A DNA stretch of 64,000 nucleotides from NCBI RefSeq assembly GCF_024464595.1, contig NZ_JANHAW010000002.1:124001-188000 (forward strand), read 5' to 3'. The notes beneath the pieces were generated by a model. The model was not told where the DNA came from. It saw only the letters and a program-made list of their open reading frames with translations, and did not search any database. This DNA comes from Halobellus litoreus. Its GTDB lineage: Archaea > Halobacteriota > Halobacteria > Halobacteriales > Haloferacaceae. Position 1 is the first letter of the stretch; each line of letters opens with the position of its first letter. Positions 24,996-33,640 of the stretch are shown here, one piece after another. Position numbers and translations under genes: made by a program.

Positions 24996-25283
24996 CTATT
25001 CCATCGTGAACAGGTGCGTCTCGTCGGGAACCTCGAACAGCCCCATCCGGACGCCGGCGTCGAGCCACCCGTAGCCGTAGGAAAAGGCCGCCAGCGCGTT
25101 CACGGGGTCGTCGTTCTCGCGGAAGTGCCGGCCGTCTTCCAGGTACGACAGTGCCATCTCTCGGATCTCGCCGGCGGCCTCGCCGAGCGGCGTCGACGCC
25201 GGGACGGCGACGTCGGCCGCCGCGAGCGCGTCGGCGAACATCCCCTCGTAGCGGTCGGTCTTCTCGATCAGATCCGCGGGCAT
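24996..25283 (-). CDS. DUF357-family protein
   Basis: From ATG 25283 the product has 95 residues and is helical: MPADLIEKTDRYEGMFADAL, then ALSYLEDGRHFRENDDPVNALAAFSYGYGWLDAGVR, the signature of the archaeal DUF357 family. The function is unknown; the fold suggests a TPR-like helical hairpin. The longer upstream frame is cysteine-rich but overlaps the divergent trxB promoter and is unlikely to be translated. Confidence 0.85.
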   Translation of the reverse strand: MPADLIEKTDRYEGMFADALAAADVAVPASTPLGEAAGEIREMALSYLEDGRHFRENDDPVNALAAFSYGYGWLDAGVRMGLFEVPDETHLFTME

Positions 25284-25417
25284 ACGGCCATCTCGGTTCT
25301 CACGCGGTAAGAACCCCACCACACTACGGCAGTATTGGCAAGATTGCACAATACAGTATGGCGAGGGGCGCGCACGACAGCGGAATCTAAAAGGGCGGGT
25401 CCACCATAGGAGACGAT

Positions 25418-26488
25418 ATGACAGCAGACGCTGACGACGTCGTCGAACACCGACCGCTCATCGTCGCGGGCTCCGGTATCGCCGGGCTCTCGGCGGCGAT
25501 CTACGCCGGCCGTTCGAACAACGAGCCCCTCGTCTTCGAGGGCGACGAGCCCGGCGGACAGCTCACGCTCACCACCGAGGTCGACAACTACCCCGGCTTC
25601 CCCGAGGGGATTTCGGGGCCGGAACTGGTTCAGAATATGAAGCAGCAGGCCGAGCGCTTCGGTGCGGAGATCAAAAACGGCATCATCGAGTCGGTCGAGG
25701 CGAAGGAACGGCCGTTCACGGTGCGTCTGAAGAACGGCGACGTCTACACGGCCGACGCGATCATCGCCGCCTCGGGCGCCTCCGCCCGCACCCTCGGCAT
25801 TCCCGGCGAGGACGACCTGATGGGCTACGGCCTCTCGACGTGTGCGACCTGCGACGGCGCGTTCTTCCGCGACGAGAAGATTATGGTCGTCGGCGGCGGC
25901 GACGCCGCGATGGAGGAGGCGAACTTCCTCACCAAATTCGCTTCCACCGTGTACATCGTCCACCGCCGCGAGGAGTTCCGGGCGGAGGACTACTGGATCG
26001 ACCGCGTGATGGAGAAGGTCGAGGCGGGCGAGATCGAGATTATGCGTAACACCGAGGTGACCGAACTCCACGGGAGCCGCGAGGAGGGCGTCGACCACGT
26101 CACGCTCGTCGAGCACCCGGAGGGCCACCCGACCGACAGACTCGACGACCCCGACACCGAGGAGTTCGACTTCGACGTCGGCGCGGTGTTCTACGCCATC
26201 GGCCACACGCCGAACACGGCGTACCTCGAAGGCACGGGCGTCGAACTCGACGACGACGGCTACCTCAAGGCGAAGGGCGGGGAGGGCGGCGGCCAGACCG
26301 CGACCGACGTCCCCGGCATCTTCGGCGCGGGCGACGTCGTCGACTACCACTACCAGCAGGCCGCCACCGCCGGCGGGATGGGCGTGAAGGCCGCCCTCGA
26401 CGCCGACGACTACCTCGAAGAACTCGAACGCGGCGAGGCGACCGCCGAGGCCGGCGAGGTCGCTGCCGCCGCCGAGAGCGACGACTGA
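25418..26488 (+). CDS. trxB: Thioredoxin reductase (NAD(P)/FAD disulfide reductase)
   Basis: The 356-residue flavoprotein has an FAD loop (IVAGSGIAGLSAAIYAGR), the redox-active CATC at Cys142/Cys145, a second nucleotide-binding loop (VVGGGDAAMEEANFL) and the C-terminal FAD motif IFGAGDVVDYHYQQA. It is somewhat longer than bacterial TrxB because of an Ala/Glu-rich tail. It reduces thioredoxin-type proteins. A TATA-like TCTAAAAG about 30 bases upstream suggests a short or no leader. Confidence 0.93.
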   Translation: MTADADDVVEHRPLIVAGSGIAGLSAAIYAGRSNNEPLVFEGDEPGGQLTLTTEVDNYPGFPEGISGPELVQNMKQQAERFGAEIKNGIIESVEAKERPFTVRLKNGDVYTADAIIAASGASARTLGIPGEDDLMGYGLSTCATCDGAFFRDEKIMVVGGGDAAMEEANFLTKFASTVYIVHRREEFRAEDYWIDRVMEKVEAGEIEIMRNTEVTELHGSREEGVDHVTLVEHPEGHPTDRLDDPDTEEFDFDVGAVFYAIGHTPNTAYLEGTGVELDDDGYLKAKGGEGGGQTATDVPGIFGAGDVVDYHYQQAATAGGMGVKAALDADDYLEELERGEATAEAGEVAAAAESDD

Positions 26489-26812
26489 ACACCTACCTCT
26501 TTCGCACCCACCTTTTTCCGCCTCGGGTGCGCTTCGCGCACCGCTCTTCACGGGCGACCGCCGGTCGCCCGTGAGGAAGCGAGACGGCGAAGCCGTCTCG
26601 CCCTCGGCGCAAAAACCTGTCTTGCTGAGCGAAGCGAAGCAAGGCTCGTGAGACGCTTCGCGTCTCACGGTGGAGGAAAAAAGGCCGCTCGCTTCGCTCG
26701 CGGGGAACGCCGCGCTGCGCGCGGCGATGCTTGCGACACAAATTCGTTCTGCGCTCCGGCCGCTCCGTCCGCGAACGGAATCCATTAGCCCCCGCGGCGA
26801 CTTCCTCCTGCT
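26489..26812. repeat. Cluster of perfect hairpins in a gene-free stretch
   Basis: Between trxB and the MATE gene lie several inverted repeats in succession. Examples are 26526-26542 (7-base stem, TTC loop), 26548-26574 (12-base stem), 26581-26599 (8-base stem, GAA loop), 26621-26643 (6-base outer stem) and 26648-26668 (9-base stem, TTC loop), with further G+C palindromes to about 26715. The GCGAAGCG/CGCTTCGC core recurs. No gene is supported here. They could act as terminators or RNA-processing sites or be a mobile palindromic repeat. Confidence 0.75.
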
Positions 26813-28237
26813 GTGTCTCGGCTCCGCCGAATCGGCTCGAGGATCGCCCGCGGACTGGCCAGCGCGGGCGTCATCGACGAGCGACGACTCGACGCGACCG
26901 TCGAATTGGCGTGGCCGCGCGTCGTCACCGGCTTCGCCATTATGTCGAAGCGAACGGTGGACCTAGCGCTCGTCGGACTCGTCATCGGCCCGACCGCCGT
27001 CGCCGGGCTGACGCTCGCGAACGCCTTCTGGATGGTCGCGAAGTTCCTCGCGATCGGTCTCGCCGGCGGGACCGTCTCCCTCGTCTCGCAGAACTACGGC
27101 GGCGGCGACGACGAGCGCGCGGCGTCGGTGGTTCGACTGAGCGTCGTCCTCGCCGTCGCGCTCGGCATCCCGATCGTCGCGTTCCTCGGACTCGCGGCCG
27201 AGCCGCTGGTCGGGCTCGTCGGCGACGATCCGACGAGCATCGGTTACGGCGCGACCTACCTCGCGGTCGTCGCGCCCGGCCTGCTCTTCGAGTTCCTGAA
27301 CCTGATCGCCAGCCGGACGTACGCGGGCGTCGGCGACACGGTCACGCCGATGGTGGCCCGCGCGGGCGGTGCCGTCGCCAACATCGCGCTGTCGGCGACG
27401 TTCGTCCTCGAGTTCGATATGGGCGTCGCGGGCGCGGCGCTCGGAACCGCGCTGGCGACGGCGCTCGTGACAGTCGCGTTCTCGTGGGGGATGACCGGCC
27501 GGAACTACGTCCGCGGGCGCGGTGCGAGCCCGGTCCCGCTCACGCTCGCGAGGCCGTTCTTCGACCTCGAACTGCTCCGCCAGATCGCGCGCGTCTCGAC
27601 CCCGCTCGTGGCCCGACGGGCCGCCCAGGGGCTGGTCGTCTTCCCCCTGCTCGCCATCGCGGCGACGTTCGGGCCGGTCGCCGTGGCGGCCATCGGCATC
27701 GGGCGGCAGGTCCGCGCGCTGCTGGCGAGTTTCTCCTGGGGCTTCTCCATCGCGGCCTCGACGCTCGTGGGCCAGGAACTCGGCGCGGGCGAGGAGCGGG
27801 AGGCCGAAGCCTACGGCTGGGGCATCGTCAAACTCTCGGCGGTGGTGTATGTCCTGGCCGCGGCCGTCGTGGTCGTCTTCGCCGACCCCATCGCCGGCGT
27901 GTTCGTGAACGAGGCCGAGAACCGCGCGCTCTCGGCGCAGTTCGTCCGCGTCGCCGCCATAAGCGTCGTCGCGATGGGGATCGACGGCTCGGTCACCGGC
28001 GCGCTGCGTGGGGCGGGTGACACGCGAATCCCCTTCATCTCGGCGCTCGCAGGCCTGTACCTCGTGGCCGTCCCGGTCGCGTGGCTGGGCACTGTCGTTC
28101 CACTGCTCGGGATCTCTGGGCTCCTCGTCGCACTCCTCGCCGAAACCGGCGTGCCGATGGTGGTGAATCTCTGGCGATTCCGCTCGAACCGCTGGAAGGC
28201 GATCAGTCGGGAGTATCGCCCGACAGTGGGCGACTGA
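26813..28237 (+). CDS. MATE-family efflux transporter
   Basis: From GTG 26813 the protein has 474 residues and twelve probable membrane segments in two homologous halves. MATE-typical motifs are visible, such as VSQNYGGGDDERA in the first half, VGQELGAGEEREAEAYGW in the second, and GAGDTRIPF. It exports cationic compounds in exchange for sodium or protons. A later ATG would delete part of the first helix, so GTG is preferred. A second MATE gene lies at 57968-59344. Confidence 0.9.
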   Translation: MSRLRRIGSRIARGLASAGVIDERRLDATVELAWPRVVTGFAIMSKRTVDLALVGLVIGPTAVAGLTLANAFWMVAKFLAIGLAGGTVSLVSQNYGGGDDERAASVVRLSVVLAVALGIPIVAFLGLAAEPLVGLVGDDPTSIGYGATYLAVVAPGLLFEFLNLIASRTYAGVGDTVTPMVARAGGAVANIALSATFVLEFDMGVAGAALGTALATALVTVAFSWGMTGRNYVRGRGASPVPLTLARPFFDLELLRQIARVSTPLVARRAAQGLVVFPLLAIAATFGPVAVAAIGIGRQVRALLASFSWGFSIAASTLVGQELGAGEEREAEAYGWGIVKLSAVVYVLAAAVVVVFADPIAGVFVNEAENRALSAQFVRVAAISVVAMGIDGSVTGALRGAGDTRIPFISALAGLYLVAVPVAWLGTVVPLLGISGLLVALLAETGVPMVVNLWRFRSNRWKAISREYRPTVGD

Positions 28238-28321
28238 CCGCGATCTCGCGCACTGGGACACTTCAACGGGTTATCTATGTAGTATCAGGTTTGACAACGT
28301 ATCACTCGGAGACGGAACTGT

Positions 28322-29929
28322 ATGCATTCGGTGCGTGCGAGTCTGAAACAGTTCGTGGACGAACTCGACTCCGTGGTGTTCGGCGTCGGGTTCTCAGTGT
28401 CGCTGATCGCCATCCTGGTCTTCTTCCTGAACCCGGAGGCCTCGGCGGAGCGGATGGGGCAAATAAACGAGTACCTCTGGACCGAGTTTATGTGGGTCTA
28501 CGTCGGGACGATGTTTCTGATGGTGTCGTTCAGTCTCTGGCTGATGTTCGGCCGGTGGGGCGACATCAAACTCGGCAAACCCGACGACGACCCCGAATTC
28601 AGTCTGCTGTCGTTCTTCTCGATGATGTTCTCGGCGGGCATCGCCGCTGGAATCGTGTTCTGGGGGCCGGCGGAAGCCCTGGCGCACTACGAGAGCGTCC
28701 CGCCGCTGATCGGTGCGGAAGCCGGGACGCCGGCGGCGGCGGTCGGCGCGATCCAGTACACGCTCTTTCACTGGGGCATCTCCTACTGGGTCCCGTACCT
28801 GATCGTCGCGCTGCCGATCGCCTACTACGCGTTCCGGAAAGACGCCCCGATGCGCGTCTCCACGCTCATCGCACCCTTCGTCGGCGTCGACAACCTCGAC
28901 GGGTTCTGGGCGAAGACGATCGACGTGCTCGCGGTGTTCGCGACCATCGGCGGGATCGCGACGACGCTCGGTTTCGTTGGTAGACAGTTCCTCACCGGCC
29001 TGCAGTACACCCTCGGCGTCTCGCTCGGCGACGCCGGGACCGTGTTGGTGATCACCGGCCTGACGGTCGCCTTCACCGTCTCGGTGACCCTCGGCGTAAA
29101 GAAGGGAATCGCGCGCGTGTCGCTGTTCAATATGGCCGTCTTCGCCGCGCTGGCGGTCGCGACGTTCCTCCTGGGGCCGACCAACTACATTATGAACACC
29201 GGACTCCAGGCCGTCGGGGGCTACTTCGGGGAGTTCCTCACGATGAGCCTCTACACCAACGCCACCGGCACCGGTGAGTGGGTCGGCAACTGGACGGTCT
29301 TCTACTGGGCGTGGGTGTTCTCGTGGGCGCCCTTCGGCGGGCTGTTCGTCGCTCGCATCTCGAAGGGGCGGACGATCCGGCAGGTCGTCGCGACGGCGCT
29401 CATCGGCGCCACGGCCTCGACGATCCCGTGGTTCCTCACGATGGGCGGCAGCGCCATCTTCTTCGAACGCAACGACATCGCGCCGATGCTGCAGATGGTG
29501 GATCAGTACGGCGTCTCCGTCTCCGGATTCCCGCTGTTCGGGGCGCTTCCGTTCGGTGACGCGCTGGCGGCGGTGTTCATGTTGCTCGTGGTGACGTTCT
29601 TCGTCACCTCGGCGGACTCCTCGACGCTGGCGCTCGGCATGCTCACCACCGGCGGCAAGCAGCACCCTTCGACGGTCAATCGGCTGATCTGGAGTGGACT
29701 GATGGGCGGCCTCGCGTCGCTGCTCATCGTCGGCGGCGGCATCGACGCGCTTCGCTCGTCGGCAATCATCACGGGGTTCCCCTTCGCGCTCATCTCGGTC
29801 GTCGCCATCGCGGGGATGGCCTGGGAGTACCAGTCGGTTTCGCCGCTGCTCTCGTCGGAGCCGGACGGGACAGTCGGTACGTCGAACGACTCGGTGGGGA
29901 TGTCCTCACCGACCACCGACGACGACTGA
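28322..29929 (+). CDS. BCCT-family osmolyte transporter
   Basis: The 535-residue protein has the twelve-helix BCCT pattern. The signature WAWVFSWAPFGGLFVARISKGR with tryptophans of the substrate box is intact, and the second binding-site tryptophan region FHWGISYWVPYL is present. The glycine-rich stretch of TM3, GMGIG in betaine carriers, reads AGIAAG here. It probably imports betaine or a related trimethylammonium compound, which suits a halophile. N- and C-terminal extensions are short, so osmosensing domains are reduced. Confidence 0.9.
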   Translation: MHSVRASLKQFVDELDSVVFGVGFSVSLIAILVFFLNPEASAERMGQINEYLWTEFMWVYVGTMFLMVSFSLWLMFGRWGDIKLGKPDDDPEFSLLSFFSMMFSAGIAAGIVFWGPAEALAHYESVPPLIGAEAGTPAAAVGAIQYTLFHWGISYWVPYLIVALPIAYYAFRKDAPMRVSTLIAPFVGVDNLDGFWAKTIDVLAVFATIGGIATTLGFVGRQFLTGLQYTLGVSLGDAGTVLVITGLTVAFTVSVTLGVKKGIARVSLFNMAVFAALAVATFLLGPTNYIMNTGLQAVGGYFGEFLTMSLYTNATGTGEWVGNWTVFYWAWVFSWAPFGGLFVARISKGRTIRQVVATALIGATASTIPWFLTMGGSAIFFERNDIAPMLQMVDQYGVSVSGFPLFGALPFGDALAAVFMLLVVTFFVTSADSSTLALGMLTTGGKQHPSTVNRLIWSGLMGGLASLLIVGGGIDALRSSAIITGFPFALISVVAIAGMAWEYQSVSPLLSSEPDGTVGTSNDSVGMSSPTTDDD

Positions 29930-30037
29930 GAACCACGGTCGTATCCGCTCGGCGGTAATCTGGATTTCCAGAGCCCCGACGTCCCCGTCTCCACCCGCTT
30001 CCCACAGAGCCTTATGTCGAGACGCCACAGAGACGGT

Positions 30038-30322
30038 ATGGTCGAAACCGAGACCTACACGATCGAAGCGCCGAACGGCGACATCGAGGAGATCGAACTG
30101 CCCGAGGGCCTCGCGGACGTCTTCACCGAGCAGGGCGAGTCACCGACGGCGGTCGTCGGCGACCTGCTCATCCAGTCGTTCGCCCAGCAGGCACACGGCG
30201 TCGTCCATCACGGCCAGGGCGACACGCCGGCGGACCTGGAAGCGCTCAACGAGAAGATGGAAGAACTGTTCGAGGAGCGGTTCGGCGTCTCGCTCTCGGA
30301 AGCGATGGGCCACAGCCACTGA
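30038..30322 (+). CDS. Conserved small haloarchaeal protein (DUF7545-like)
   Basis: From ATG 30038 the product has 94 residues (ATG 30014 in frame is an alternative). It is acidic with a beta start (ETYTIEAPNGDIEEIELP) and helices containing several histidines (AHGVVHHGQGD, MGHSH at the end). The histidine-rich ends and convergence with a ZIP transporter gene hint at metal binding, but this is inference. Confidence 0.7.
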   Translation: MVETETYTIEAPNGDIEEIELPEGLADVFTEQGESPTAVVGDLLIQSFAQQAHGVVHHGQGDTPADLEALNEKMEELFEERFGVSLSEAMGHSH

Positions 30323-30358
30323 ACGAGAGCCCCTCGGGACGAAGTTTTTGTGACGCGA

Positions 30359-31204
30359 TCAGACGAACGCCAGCGGGACCATCGCGAACACGCCGAACGC
30401 GAGGCCGACGAGTAGTTCCCGACGGCCGTTGCCAGGGAGCCCCCGGCCGACCGCTCTGGCTTCCGGAATGAACTCGGTGAGCACCAGATAGATCATCGCC
30501 CCGGCGGCGAAGCCGAACCCGGCGGGGAGGAACTCCCGAGCGATGCGGACGAAGTAGAATGCGAGCACGGCACCGATGGGTTGGGGGAGACTCGAGAACA
30601 CGGACCACCAGACGAGTTTCCAGTTCGCGACGCCCATCGAGCGCAGCGGGATCGAGATCGCGACGCCCTCGGGCACGTTGTGGATCGAGATCGCGATCGT
30701 CATAAATATCGCCAGGAGCGGCACGACGAACCCTAAGATCTGGGTGCCGCCTTCGATCCCCAGGTCGGCGAACGAAACGCCGACGGCGACGCCCTCGGGG
30801 AACGAGTGAACCGTCAGGACCCCGAGGATCAACACCAGCTTCTTGAAGTCCGCCTCGGCGTACTGCTTCGGATCGACGTCCGTGGCCTCGATGAAGTCGT
30901 GGGCGACGTAGACGAGGACGACGCCCGCGAGAAGGCCGAGCGCCAGAAGCGACAGGTCACTCCGCGGAATCGGATCGACAGCGACCCCGCTCAGCGAGAC
31001 GTGCACGTACGCCCCGAGCGCCTCCAGCACCAACCCGAACACCGACGCCGAGAGCATAATGCCCGAGGCGATCCCCCACAGCGCGACGTTCCAGCGGTCG
31101 CTCACCTCGTCGACGAAAAAGAAGGGGACCGCGCCGAGGCCCGTCGCCAGCGCGGTGATGAACCCCGCGACGAAGACAAATCCCAGAGACCAGAGTTCGA
31201 CCAT
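30359..31204 (-). CDS. ZIP-family metal transporter
   Basis: The 281-residue membrane protein has eight predicted helices. The metal-binding signatures HSFPEG and HNVPEG in TM4 and TM5 are both intact. ZIP proteins import Zn2+, Fe2+ or related ions. The AT-rich promoter at 31225-31245 and an imperfect repeat TTTTGGCAGGCCTAAAA at 31252-31268 lie just upstream and could be a metal-responsive control site. Confidence 0.92.
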   Translation of the reverse strand: MVELWSLGFVFVAGFITALATGLGAVPFFFVDEVSDRWNVALWGIASGIMLSASVFGLVLEALGAYVHVSLSGVAVDPIPRSDLSLLALGLLAGVVLVYVAHDFIEATDVDPKQYAEADFKKLVLILGVLTVHSFPEGVAVGVSFADLGIEGGTQILGFVVPLLAIFMTIAISIHNVPEGVAISIPLRSMGVANWKLVWWSVFSSLPQPIGAVLAFYFVRIAREFLPAGFGFAAGAMIYLVLTEFIPEARAVGRGLPGNGRRELLVGLAFGVFAMVPLAFV

Positions 31205-31464
31205 ACCGCGTCTTGGCCGCCGGTAACCATAAATATTTCATATTTCTTAACTTTTGGCAGGCCTAAAAACTCGACCACCAGCGGTTCGGAGAGACGAGAT
31301 GACGCGAAATCATATCAGATTCCAATATATTTCGTTCGTCGGTGCTCACACACGACGAGAGCGGTGCACAGCTACCCGTAGCAAGCGCGTCGTTGCCGGC
31401 AGTCGCGTCGGTCTCCTACGGCGATGGCGAAGCGTTCTTCGGAGTCGCGGTCACAGGGGGTCGT

Positions 31465-31929
31465 ATGCACCGGCGAGCCGCCGATTTCACCAGTCAGGCA
31501 CGGGAACGGTACGGCCTCGACCTCTCCGTCGAGGAGTTCCCCGAGGGAACGAAGACCGCGGCCGACGCCGCAGAGGCAGTCGGTTGCGACGTCGGACAGA
31601 TCGCGAGCAGCCTCGTCTTCGAGGCCGACGGCGACCTCGTCGTCGTCGTGACCAGCGGGTCGAACCGCGTCGACGAGTCTCGGCTGGCGGGACACATCGG
31701 CGTCGAGGCGGTCGAGATGGCCGATCCGGAGACGATCAGCGAGATCATCGGGTGGAGCATCGGCGGGGTTCCGCCGCTGTGTCACGAGGCGGACGTGCCC
31801 GTGTTCCTCGACGAGTCGCTTCTGGGCTACGAGCGGGTATGGGCCGCCGCGGGGACGCCGACCGCGGTGTTTCCGATCGGCCCTGAAAAACTGCGACGGA
31901 TCGCGGGCGCGACGCCGATCGAGGTGTGA
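31465..31929 (+). CDS. YbaK/ProX-type aminoacyl-tRNA deacylase
   Basis: From ATG 31465 the product has 154 residues of the YbaK/EbsC fold: TKTAADAAEAVGCDVGQIASSLVF with the conserved lysine region, the GSNRVDE loop, and IGGVPPLCH, the GxxPP signature. These proteins hydrolyse mischarged tRNA-Pro or tRNA-Cys in trans. The open frame continues upstream, but a start there would add non-conserved residues. Confidence 0.9.
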   Translation: MHRRAADFTSQARERYGLDLSVEEFPEGTKTAADAAEAVGCDVGQIASSLVFEADGDLVVVVTSGSNRVDESRLAGHIGVEAVEMADPETISEIIGWSIGGVPPLCHEADVPVFLDESLLGYERVWAAAGTPTAVFPIGPEKLRRIAGATPIEV

Positions 31930-31941
31930 CGTCGGTCGCCG

Positions 31942-33048
31942 TCACTCGACGACCGTGACTCCGGTGAACTCGAATCGCGCACCGCCGTCCTCGCCGTCGG
32001 TCACGGCGACGTCCCAGCCGTGTGCCTCCGCGATCCACCTGACGATCGAGAGCCCGTAGCCCGTCCCCGCTTCTGCGGTCGAGTACCCGAGATCGAACAC
32101 CTGTTCACGCTCCTCGGGAGGGATTCCGGGGCCGTCGTCCGCGACGTAGAATCCGGACTCGATTCCGTCGATCGCTCCCACACGAACCGTTACGCTGTTA
32201 TCGTGCGCGGAACCGTGTTCCACGGCGTTCCGGATCAGGTTCTCGAAGAGGTTTCGGAGCCGATCGGGATCGGCCTCGATCGTGAGTTCGGTCTCGAGGG
32301 TCAGCGTCGCGTCGCCGGTGTCGACAGTCGCCCAGCACTGTTCGAGAAACGTCGACAGCGACACGTGCTCGTTCGTCCCGACGTACTGGCCCTGTTTGGC
32401 CAGCGTGAGCGTGTCGTCGATGATTCGCCACATCCGTCCGAGCGCCGTTTCGGCCGCTTCGAGATGGGTCGATTCGCACTCCTCTCCGGCGAGTTCGAGG
32501 TGTCCCTCGGCGACGTTCAGCGGGTTCCGGAGGTCGTGTGCGACGACGCCCGCGAACTCCTCTAACCGCTCGTTCTGCCGCTCCAGTTGTCGTTCGTAGG
32601 CCTTTCGGGTGCCGATCTTCCGAAGCGAAACGATCACGCCGTCGACGCCGTCGTCGGTTGCGTCGGCCGTCTCGTCGCCGACCTCGTCAGCACCACCGCC
32701 GTCGAATCCGTCCTCGAGACGAATCGGTGTGGCCCTCGCCTCCGCCGGCAGCCGCCGCGGGACCGGTGCCTCCTCCGGATGACGCATCGAGAGTTCCACT
32801 CGCTCTGCCGTCGAGTCGCCCGACAGCACCGACTTCACCGCCGTCTCGAGCGCCTCGAAGCCCGCTTCGACGATCCGACCGAACACCGCGAAGTCGGATC
32901 CGACAACCGTCTCCTCGGCGAGTCCCGAGATGGCGTAGAAGCGCTCGTTCGCGAAGGCGACGGTTCCGTCGGTGTCGACGGCGACGACCGGCTCCATCTG
33001 GTTCCGGGAGACGGATTCGACGTCGATCCGACCCTCGCCTCGCGCCAT
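31942..33048 (-). CDS. PAS-domain sensor histidine kinase
   Basis: This 368-residue soluble kinase has an N-terminal PAS domain (residues ~15-140, AVDTDGTVAFANERFYAISG), a dimerisation/phosphoacceptor helix with the H box FAGVVAHDLRNPLNVAEGH, and a HATPase domain with N box LIRNAVEHGS, G1 ADDGPGIP and G2 GTGYGLSI. No membrane segment is present, so it senses an intracellular signal. No response regulator is adjacent. Confidence 0.92.
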   Translation of the reverse strand: MARGEGRIDVESVSRNQMEPVVAVDTDGTVAFANERFYAISGLAEETVVGSDFAVFGRIVEAGFEALETAVKSVLSGDSTAERVELSMRHPEEAPVPRRLPAEARATPIRLEDGFDGGGADEVGDETADATDDGVDGVIVSLRKIGTRKAYERQLERQNERLEEFAGVVAHDLRNPLNVAEGHLELAGEECESTHLEAAETALGRMWRIIDDTLTLAKQGQYVGTNEHVSLSTFLEQCWATVDTGDATLTLETELTIEADPDRLRNLFENLIRNAVEHGSAHDNSVTVRVGAIDGIESGFYVADDGPGIPPEEREQVFDLGYSTAEAGTGYGLSIVRWIAEAHGWDVAVTDGEDGGARFEFTGVTVVE

Positions 33049-33153
33049 AGTCGAACTACAGGGGAAGACCGTGTTAAAATGTACCTACTCCGCTGCAAAT
33101 TCGATCGCGGTCCGTACTCGAACTTTTCTCTCCGGGCGGTGTATCTCACGCCG

Positions 33154-33471
33154 ATGTCAGAACCACCAGCGACCAGCAGTGATACGGACGAATCTTCTGA
33201 AGACGGACGCCAACGCGTTTGGCTCGTCGAACGAACCTACTCCGACGACGAACAGAACATCGTCATCCTGGTGTATGCCACGCCCGACGGGTCGCGGTAT
33301 CTGCGAAAAGAGCGCGCCCTCACGAGTTTCGACGATTCGCGCGACACCACGGCAGCGATCCGAGCGCGCGAGTCGAGTCTGGGACCGGTGACCGATCCGG
33401 ACGAGCGGGAGCGGTATGCCAGGGAAGCGACCCGCACGCGCGAGCAGTACGACCCCGACGAGCCGATCTGA
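33154..33471 (+). CDS. Hypothetical haloarchaeal protein
   Basis: From ATG 33154 the product has 105 residues. It has a Ser/Asp-rich start, then a small beta-rich core (RVWLVERTYSDDEQNIVILVY, ATPDGSRYLRKERAL) and an Arg/Glu-rich helix. No known family is recognised. Composition and reading frame fit a real haloarchaeal gene located between a kinase and the acyl-CoA synthetase. Confidence 0.7.
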   Translation: MSEPPATSSDTDESSEDGRQRVWLVERTYSDDEQNIVILVYATPDGSRYLRKERALTSFDDSRDTTAAIRARESSLGPVTDPDERERYAREATRTREQYDPDEPI

Positions 33472-33609
33472 CCCCGGGAGACCCGTCTCGCGCCGACCGG
33501 TTCCTGCGACCCACTCGCTGGACGTCCTCGCCGGGCCGACCGCAGCCGTCGTCGGTCCGGACAGCACGCTCGTCGGAGACGTACTCGGAACCGAGTACGA
33601 ATACCCGAA

Positions 33610-33615
33610 TTTAAG
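33610..33615 (+). promoter_or_regulatory. TATA-like box of the acyl-CoA synthetase
   Basis: TTTAAG lies 26-31 bases before ATG 33641. This spacing fits a leaderless haloarchaeal transcript and supports the chosen start. Confidence 0.5.
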
Positions 33616-33640
33616 CACCATCGCGGAGTACTCCCGGACG

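Noticed and set aside
25268-26785. Minus-strand open frame of 505 codons
   Set aside because: It is the shadow of thioredoxin reductase and the hairpin cluster; the plus strand carries CATC and FAD motifs.
26489-26812. CRISPR array
   Set aside because: The repeated hairpins are not identical, spacing is irregular and no cas gene is present. No CRISPR array was seen anywhere in the window.
31252-31268. DtxR-type metal operator before the ZIP gene
   Set aside because: The repeat TTTTGGCAGGCCTAAAA is imperfect, so I mention it only within the ZIP entry.
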